A stretch of DNA of 64,000 nt, taken from Eretmocerus hayati. Taxonomy: Eukaryota; Arthropoda; Insecta; Hymenoptera; Aphelinidae. The stretch's first letter is position 1, and each line of letters opens with the position of its first letter. The translations under genes were made by a program, and so were the position numbers. The notes under the pieces were generated by a model, which was not told where the DNA came from, ran no database searches, and was given only the letters and a program-made list of their open reading frames with translations. The stretch covers positions 32,256,714 through 32,320,713 of the forward strand of contig CM056743.1 in assembly GCA_029851415.1 (NCBI GenBank). Direction: 5' to 3'. This document shows, in pieces, positions 57,861 to 64,000 of the stretch.

Positions 57861-59243
57861 AAGTAGATCTTCGTCCTTCGATATACCATAGATCCCAGGA
57901 AGTTTCGAACCCTTACCGTCTTTCAAGTTGGATCGACATTCTCGAGATTTATGCCCTACCTTACGACATTTTCAACAGGCACCATCTGGAATGTCACTGC
58001 GACATTCTTCCGAGGAATGATCTCTTTTTCCACATTTATAGCACCAGTCTCGTCTGAGCTGCTTTCTCTGGCAGTGACTGCGCTTAGCGGGTGTCAATGC
58101 CGAAGAGCGTTTCGTTGCTCCCGAGGATGATGTTTGGGCTCGACCTGAGCAGCTCGCGCTACGAACCAAATCACCGCAAACTCGCTGATACGTGAGAGCT
58201 GCTTCTATGAGATCTTCGTGAGTTTTCACTCTCGCGAACTCCATTTTGTAGTGGTCCTCGCCTGAAAGTCCTTGTATCAAATATCTTCGGATGACAGCAA
58301 AATCAGCAGCTGGTGCTTTGCCTTTCTTCATCACTCGTGGTACATATTGAACCAGATTTTCGGAAGCTTCGTGTCGCACTTTCGAAAGTTGATCATATGC
58401 TTCGCCTGGCCCTGCAGTTTCGCAAAAGACGGGCTCGATCTTTTCTCGCAGGGCTGTCCATGTTTTAACATTCTCGAGCGTCTGGAACCAATCAGCAGCT
58501 GCACCCTCTAGAGCAGATTTCGCAGCAAAGAAGGTCTCGTACTCATCCCAACGGCCTAATATGGCGTTATCTTCAACGTTCTGAATCCATCGCTGAACAG
58601 TCATCGTTCCACCAGTACCTGAAAATTTAGGGAGAGCGCTTGCTCCTTCTTTGAACGTGACCCTTGAGCGCCGTTCTGCTCCTCGCTCGGCTACCCCTAA
58701 GATGCGCGAGAGGAGCTCTCCTGCTGAGCTTCCGCTTGGCGCAACGTCCACCGCCGAACCCAGAGCTGCATGTGAAGATCGGTTGGAAGTATTAAGGGCA
58801 GCTGGTATCAGTCTATTGAAGCTCACCTGGAGAGGTGTTGCATGTGCCGATGAAGGTAAAAGCCCTGCATACGGGCCTGAGGTAATTGGGCTCATTATGA
58901 CGTTATTACGAAGAAGCTCAAGTTGCGCGACTCGCCCTTCAAGTTGTTGGCGTGCTTCAGACTCTGGAGTACGTTGGATCTCGAGGAGCTCGTTGCGGAG
59001 CCACGCGGCCTCGATCTCGGCTGCATGGCGAGCTCTCTCCGCTTCTAATCGAGCAGACTGCTCTGCAAATGCGTGTCGGATATCTTCATTGCTTCCAAAG
59101 CTCGCGCTCCGGGTTTCTGCAGCTTGTGGTCTGACGCTCCGACCGGCAGGCACGTCAGCTTCGCCGCGGCCTCGTCCTCTAGTAGTCCTCTGGCGAGATC
59201 TGCCTGGACGTTGGCTAGCCTCGCGGACAGGTGGTTCAGTCAA
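57840..59243 (-). pseudogene. Gypsy gag (nucleocapsid zinc knuckles)
   Basis: The N-terminal half is Arg/Glu/Ala-rich with a likely coiled coil (about residues 55-110). A Retrotrans_gag-like domain follows (WIQNVEDNAILGRWDEYETF, SALEGAAADWFQTLE). The C-terminus has a zinc knuckle, CYKCGKRDHSSEEC, and a second CxxC-type knuckle, interrupted by TGA at 57972 (C-stop-KCRKVGHKSREC). The frame continues into pol without a shift, so gag and pol were probably one reading frame. Confidence 0.8.
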
Positions 59244-59624
59244 GCCACCGCTATCACCGACTCGTGACCCATCACTTCGATGTACACTAGCATTGCGAGT
59301 CGAGCGAGTTGCACGGGTAGAAGTTCGCCGCTAGGCTGACATCCTGCAAGCATCGATGTGAAGCGGTTTGCGTACTCACAGTTCCACGGCAGTCTCGTAG
59401 AGCTGTCGATGGGTGGGGGAAGAACTGCTGCCACTACTCAAGAGCGGCATCAAACTACGTGACTTCCTTTGTCTCTCTCGAGCGACGCAGCTGCAGCTGC
59501 GACTTGACAAGACCCGCACGTTGTGTTTGAGTCGGACGACGCCAACTGCGCTTTGTCTAACAATGCCGTGGTGCTGCGCTGCAAGCGGGAGTAGCTTGAA
59601 CTCGTCTTCGCTAGACAACGTGTA

Positions 59625-60473
59625 GGTCGAGTTTACATAGACGCGCTCACTCCGGGCGCGCGCGCTTTCGCCGCTCGCACTCTCCACCTAGACAACGCGG
59701 AATAGGTACCGAAAAATGATTCGAAACCCATCTAAAAGTGTTTCCACGCAATTCGAACACCCGGGCCAAGTTTGTGAGATGGAAAAATTTTCAATCTATC
59801 GTTGAGAATGACCCAAAAACTCATTTGCATCGAATTGAGATTGAAAAATGAGAGATGTGGATGTCGATTGATGTGCGTGATATTGCCACCCCCAACTTCT
59901 CAGGTATCTAACTCTCAGCCTGTTCAACAATATTCAGCATCATCTTGGTTATACATTGGACCTCATTTCAGGAGCTGAATAATGAGCTAAAGTTCATGAA
60001 ATCCTGATTAAGAACACCCGAGATATCCCAAATTCACGGAGGAGTGACTCTTGTAACACCAATGTTATCTTTTGTGAATTCGCAAGAGCTCGGTTCGTCT
60101 TAGCCAGAATTCTTCACGATTGATTTTATCCTACAGTTTTTGAAATAAGTATCAATGTAGACCCAAGATAATGTTGAATATTGTTGAACAGGCTGAGAGT
60201 TAGATACCTGCGGAGTTGGGGTGGCAATATTCCGCACATTGATCGACATCCACGTCTCTCATTTTCCAATCTCAATTCTATGCAAATGAGTTTTTGGGCA
60301 ATTCTTAATGATAGATTGACGGGTTTTCACCTCACGAAGTCGGACTGGAAACTCGAATTTCAAGGGGACTTATGTGGGTCATTTTTTGGTACCTACTCCA
60401 GTGTTTGGGTGAAGAGTGCGAGCGGAGAGAGCGCGCGCGCGCCCGGGGCGAGCGCATCTATGTAGACTCGGCC
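59625..60473. mobile_element. Foldback element inserted in the gypsy leader, about 850 bases
   Basis: The outer ends GGTCGAGTTTACATAGACGCGCTC and GGCCGAGTCTACATAGATGCGCTC (inverted) pair. Inner parts pair as well, for example GCTCTCAGCCTGTTCAACAATATT-like sequences at about 59,915 and 60,185. The spacer is about 250 bases. It carries CG-rich (GC)n near both ends. No coding capacity. Confidence 0.75.
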
Positions 60474-60589
60474 TTACAGAATAATCAAAAAGACGACCAA
60501 GTCTGTCAAATTTTGCACTATCCGTTGTCACAAGCATGCACTCATTTTCCGTAAATCACTGTCCCGTCCTTGTTCATGAGAGCAATTTC

Positions 60590-60770
60590 ACTTGGGCGGC
60601 AAACAAGCCTGCACCCGAATACCAGCGTGCGGCGGTCCAGGCCGGTACGATTGGGTGGCAATTCAAGCCTGCACCTGATAATCAGCGCGTGGTGGTCCAG
60701 GCCTACGCGATTGGGTGGCGATTCAACCTGCACCCGGATTAGACGTGCGGTGATCAGACCCGCACGTGAT
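60590..60770. repeat. Tandem repeat, about 59-base units, three copies
   Basis: Units share TGGGTGGC(A/G)ATTCAAGCCTGCACC...ATNCAGCGNGNGGNGGTCCAGGCC. They lie in the gypsy leader between the 5' LTR and the foldback. Frames through them are not genes. Confidence 0.8.
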
Positions 60771-60908
60771 AGGAACGCAGGTCCAAGCCTACACTTGCAC
60801 TGTTGGAAACACCACCGTAACACTCGGTTCCGCGTTGCGTGCCGCTCAGAATATTTATCGTGTCCTGATCTTACTGCTCCTGGCCTGGATCCCGATTGAG
60901 CACCTAAT

Positions 60909-61217
60909 TGTAGGAGCGGGACCAGGGCTTAGGAGAAGGCAGTAGATAGATATCGATAGAAACCAAGTTTATTAAGCACTCACAGACTCATACTACAGGC
61001 ACTTATGTATGTAGCACTCTGAAAAGCGGCACGCGAAGGAACTGCGCGGCGTGACGGTGGTACCGAGACCGATTCAACGCCGCGCCGCAGGGCCGCGGTC
61101 CGCGGCTTTCGGCGTTTTCTGCTTCTCTCACACTTCCTGCGTGATGCGGGAAGTGTGGGGGAAGCTATCGGGCTGTTTCACTCGCACTCTGTCTCTCAAG
61201 CTTTTCTCATTCCCACA
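60909..61217 (-). repeat. 5' LTR of the gypsy element
   Basis: Starts TGTAGGAGCGGGACCAGG and ends CTCATTCCCACA on the plus strand. Partner of 54115-54423. For a minus-strand element this is the upstream LTR. Confidence 0.95.
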
Positions 61218-61461
61218 AGGAGTATATTAGACTATTATAGCTTGCTTTTTGATGGGAAGAACAGACTGATACGCCAAAACTATTATTTCTTCAAAATCTA
61301 TGTTAGTGGAAAAGTGAGGTTAGGTAGCCATTGATTCACGTAGTTGGCGGAAAACTACCTCAACCTCACTATTTAATACTCGGGATATCCGATGTGCCTA
61401 TTGTAGGTCAAATAGTAACCTACTTCCCTATCACTCATTCCTCGCGGAATCCGATCAATAT

Positions 61462-61565
61462 CCCGATCAGAAATATGTTCAAGTGGCTTGAAAATTTTAT
61501 CAAATCTTGATCATGTTTTTTATCAAGACTTGATCAAGAAAAGAACTCGTACTTGATCAAACTTG
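61462..61565 (+). repeat. TTGATCAA-rich inverted end (left)
   Basis: About 100 bases starting ATCCCGATCAGAAATATGTTCAAG and containing several TTGATCA/ATCAAG palindromes. It is an inverted match of 63484-63595. Confidence 0.75.
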
Positions 61566-61917
61566 ACCTTTTTCTTGATGTTTGGTCGTTTGTTTACCTC
61601 GTGTTACAGACAACGCGAAGCAAAACTCGTCTGCGCTGCGTATTGCTGTTACAATTCTGTGGCCCCAGAGGATTCGAAATTATCTGCAGCTCTTCCCAGA
61701 CTGATTAAGGACACGCGGGATGCTGTTATTATTATTATAGTACTCTAAAAAGTGACACAGATTCCGAACATTTTTTAGGTTAGGTGTCTCTAGGATATCC
61801 ATGCCTGGATAGGATGGGCTTGACAGTGCCGGCCCGTAGATCCGCTTGGCATAAATTTCAGTTGGATAATTGAATTATGCAAAAGAAACTTGGGGATCCC
61901 TGTCAATGAGAGTATGG

Positions 61918-62118
61918 TTACTCCTGCGTCTCGCTGGACGGAGACGAGTTTTTCTCAATGGGAGCAGTCTTCTTTTGTTCCGCAGCGATGGCTTGGAGCA
62001 CGGCAAGCCGAGCCAGTTTCTTTGCCTGCTGGAGTCCGTACAGGTCCCGCTGACGATCAGCCTCGGTGCGGGTGACGGCAGCCTTGCTCCGAGCGCAGCT
62101 ACGGTTTTTACGGTCCAT
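61918..62118 (-). CDS. Small basic, Ala/Lys/Arg-rich protein of 66 residues, unknown
   Basis: It starts MDRKNRSCARSKAAVTRTEA and continues with LYGLQQAKKLARLAVLQAIA, probably helical, then a Ser/Glu-rich tail. It is GC-rich compared with its surroundings and lies about 300 bases downstream of a TATA box and initiator. A 39-codon ORF (62273-62154) precedes it by 35 bases. No domain recognised. It could be a real small protein, a transposon-borne gene, or a remnant exon. Confidence 0.4.
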   Translation of the reverse strand: MDRKNRSCARSKAAVTRTEADRQRDLYGLQQAKKLARLAVLQAIAAEQKKTAPIEKNSSPSSETQE

Positions 62119-62153
62119 CCGTACGGGCTCGGACGGTATGGGAATCGAACGTA

Positions 62154-62273
62154 TTAGGCCGGTCGTGGACCAGGCGCAGGGTTTGGTAAACGAATAATTC
62201 GAATGTCTTCAAGGTTCAATTGCGATTCGGTACCAGGGCGAAACACGAACACAACACAGACTCTATCGCTCAT
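62154..62273 (-). CDS. Upstream short ORF, 39 codons
   Basis: The first ATG after the predicted start site at about 62,424 opens this frame. It begins MSDRVCVVFVFRPGTESQLN and ends in a Pro-rich tail. It may be a peptide or a regulatory upstream ORF ahead of the 66-residue frame. Confidence 0.3.
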   Translation of the reverse strand: MSDRVCVVFVFRPGTESQLNLEDIRIIRLPNPAPGPRPA

Positions 62274-62421
62274 AACTTCGAGCAGCACAACGGTATAATG
62301 TCACTAAATCGCGATGATGACGTTCCTGACGGCACCAGGGTACGTCGACGTAACGGAGCAGCGTGGCCACGGAAGGGCCGAGTGTCGTGGAGAGTGCGTC
62401 GCGACGGCGTGTTGAGATCGG

Positions 62422-62460
62422 ACTGAGATGCCGAGCTTGGTTTGCTGGGGCTTATATAGG
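62422..62460 (-). promoter_or_regulatory. Core promoter: TATATAA and TCAGT initiator
   Basis: On the minus strand, CCTATATAAG (62460-62451) is followed by CATCTCAGTCCG with TCAGT at 62426-62422, the arthropod initiator consensus, at the usual spacing of about 30 bases. Confidence 0.55.
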
Positions 62461-62469
62461 CGGGTTAAG

Positions 62470-62975
62470 CCGCAAAAATGTGTAGCGCTAAGCAACGTTA
62501 CAGCGTAAGAAAACGCTATTTGTAACGTGCGGATGCGTTGCAAGTGTACTTAAAAGTGTAACGGTAAGAGGCGTTTCCTTATGGGAAATGTCTATGCATG
62601 ACGTGTCTTTGCGTTACGTGGTTGTGAAAATGGTAACGATAAGTGGCGTTTCTAGGTGTGAAATTGTCGTAAGTAACGTTCCTCTGCGTTACGCGCCAGA
62701 AAATGCGTGTAACTGTAAGTTGCGTTTCAGATATATGAGAAAGTGTGGGGTAACGCGCGAATGCGTTAACGAATAGTGGGAGATCGTTTGTCCATGCCAT
62801 AAAAGCAACGGGGTGCCACGTCACTTTTATGTGTATGGTGTGAATGAATAGTAACGGGGTGCTTCGTTACCTAAGAAAGTACTATGTGAATTGCGTTTCA
62901 AATTAGGGTAACGGGGTGCCTCGTTACGTGTTTGTTAATTATAGAGTAACTGTAAGATGCGTTATGGCGGTGTGT
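62470..62975 (-). promoter_or_regulatory. Array of about eleven palindromic GTAACG...CGTTAC sites
   Basis: Units such as GTAACGGGGTGCCTCGTTAC, GTAACGTTCCTCTGCGTTAC and GTAACGCGCGAATGCGTTAAC recur every 40-50 bases directly upstream of the TATA box at 62,455. Each unit is an imperfect inverted repeat with a 6-9 base centre, like binding sites for a dimeric protein. No host factor is known to me for this site. Confidence 0.55.
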
Positions 62976-63070
62976 GGCATGTGTGTAATGTGTGGATGAG
63001 TGAAATATAATGTGCTCATCGATTAAAAAATAAAGATGCGCACATCAGGCTCACTGCAAAAATCACTTGC

Positions 63071-63250
63071 CTCTCTCTAATAGATTTAGTGATCGTTGAT
63101 ATTCATGAATAAGCTTCGTAAATATTGTACGTGATTCTTTATCACGCCAACTCCATGTTTTTAAGAGGCAGTCAATGTATACCGGAGCAACCATGAGATT
63201 CCAATTGCAAATATGATAATTGCTAGAGCAGTTGTTCGGGAAGAATGATC
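63071..63250 (-). CDS. Probable odorant receptor exon 1 (5' end uncertain)
   Basis: The frame reads FFPNNCSSNYHICNWNLMVA, a hydrophobic PVYIDCLLKTW segment, then IFTKLIHEYQRSLNLLERG. It ends at AGAG with a GCAAGT donor (consensus for GC-AG introns). The single leftover G joins GT at 43800 to make Gly, so the joined sequence reads LLERG-FCLWGMF with no break. Length and pattern (charged helix, then transmembrane segment ending in L-D before the P-L-N-x-S-R block) fit 7tm_6 receptors. A possible acceptor is CTAG before 63250. No ATG in frame, so one more exon upstream is needed. Confidence 0.5.
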
Positions 63251-63483
63251 CTAGATATTCAAATATCAACCAAGAATTCCGTGGCGGGGTGAATTATAAT
63301 TCATTCTCAGATTTGAGTTCAGAATTGAAGGAATAGAGCTTTCGTTGTAATTCACTAACAAGCACATTTTTGCAGGCAGTATCTCTGAGCATGTTTGTTT
63401 TCAGATAATCTCGAATTTGAGGTAAGCTGAACTTGCCAACTCTTAGTAACCCTATAACTCCTTAGAAACTTCAAGTCAGAAAA

Positions 63484-63595
63484 TCAAGTTTGATCAAGTA
63501 GGAGTTTTATTCTTGATCAAGGTTTGATAAAGCCGATCAAGCCTTTGATCAAAACTTGATCAAGACTTGAAGTTCATTTCTGATCGGGATGCAAG
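63484..63595 (-). repeat. TTGATCAA-rich inverted end (right)
   Basis: Inverted match of 61462-61565. It starts TCAAGTTTGATCAAGTAGGAG and ends TTTCTGATCGGGAT. The unit between the two ends is about 2.1 kb. Confidence 0.75.
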
Positions 63596-63599
63596 TGTG

Positions 63600-64000
63600 A
63601 TAAAACTCGATATTATGCGCAGGCGTGACGATCACTTGCTCAATATTGACGATCAAGCAGACAGAACGGTACCGTGCATGAGTGGGACCTGCAACTCATC
63701 ATCACTTTTCTTCAGATAAATTGAAAATGATCAACAGATATAATAATTCGGCTATGTAAACCGAACAACTAGATACTTGCAACTATATCCATGCACGTAT
63801 GAATACATTTCAATACTCCAATGTCATCAACCCATAGTATAATACATTGATACGATTCGTAACTCGCGCGCGAAATCTCAATCGGAACGCCTCCAATCTC
63901 TTTATCGAAATCATCAATCAATGATATGAGACAAGGTAGCATGATAGCGGGCGTTCCAGAGGATGTTCACTTCCAATGCCAGAGTAATTTCTTCATTTCT
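63600..64000. other. No recognisable feature
   Basis: AT-rich end of the window. The missing first exon of the odorant receptor could lie here or beyond, but I could not identify it. Confidence 0.4.

Larger units (their letters stand above)
54115..61217 (-). mobile_element. Ty3/gypsy LTR retrotransposon, complete in structure, coding region decayed
   Basis: Two 309-base LTRs (TG...CA) flank about 6.5 kb with the order gag, protease, reverse transcriptase, RNase H, integrase on the minus strand. Order with integrase last is Ty3/gypsy. Flanking bases AGCAG and AGGAG could be a decayed five-base target duplication. The LTRs differ at roughly twenty positions, so insertion is not recent. A foldback element sits in the leader. 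It lies in the OR intron between exons 1 and 2. Confidence 0.85.

Noticed and set aside
59413..60899. Several GC-rich frames near the gypsy leader
   Set aside because: They lie in the foldback arms or the 59-base tandem repeats and are mirrored on both strands.

Overview
The window looks like insect nuclear DNA, most likely from a hymenopteran (inference). It has AT-rich unique sequence and short GT-AG introns. It carries exons of one insect odorant receptor (OR) of the 7tm_6 type and a very dense load of eukaryotic transposons. No bacterial genes, rRNA genes or CRISPR arrays were seen.

Host backbone. Six exons in good order, plus a probable seventh, form one OR gene on the minus strand. They lie at about 63.25-63.07 kb, 43.80-43.54 kb, 38.57-38.09 kb (three exons) and 18.51-18.24 kb (two exons). 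All splice phases agree and the last exon ends in a stop. The gene would span about 45 kb although its visible coding part is only about 1 kb. Two introns of about 19 kb and one of about 5 kb hold nearly all the mobile DNA in the right two thirds of the window.

Left flank (0-18 kb). At 1.5-3 kb a GATA-motif array precedes a TATA box and a four-exon transcription unit on the plus strand. A related block lies at 4.5-4.9 kb. A PIF/Harbinger (HARBI1-like) transposase gene at 11.0-12.6 kb has five exons and appears intact. Foldback elements lie at 7.0-8.0, 13.0-15.0, 16.5-16.8 and 17.5-18.0 kb, and a tandem array of about 350-bp units at 9.45-10.5 kb.

Intron between OR exons 5 and 6 (18.5-38.1 kb). 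This is a nest of insertions. A purine-rich retroelement relic was split by an element with CGTCGGCCCC ends and a TAT duplication (19,994-37,660). That element contains an ISL2EU-type transposon with 1-kb inverted repeats and a seven-exon transposase. The ISL2EU transposon in turn contains two R1-clade retrotransposon copies head to tail, with (GA)n microsatellite at all three junctions. Several foldback elements fill the right part.

Intron between exons 2 and 3 (38.6-43.5 kb). It holds a Ty1/copia fragment interrupted inside its reverse transcriptase by a foldback element.

Intron between exons 1 and 2 (43.8-63.1 kb). It holds an ORF1-only non-LTR element, dispersed repeats, a promoter-like array at 49.2-49.56 kb, a foldback at 53 kb, and a complete but decayed Ty3/gypsy element with 309-bp LTRs (54.1-61.2 kb). 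Next to OR exon 1 is a unit with TTGATCAA-rich inverted ends. It carries an array of GTAACG...CGTTAC palindromes, a TATA box and two short ORFs. All functions are inferred by reading the sequence; no database search was possible.
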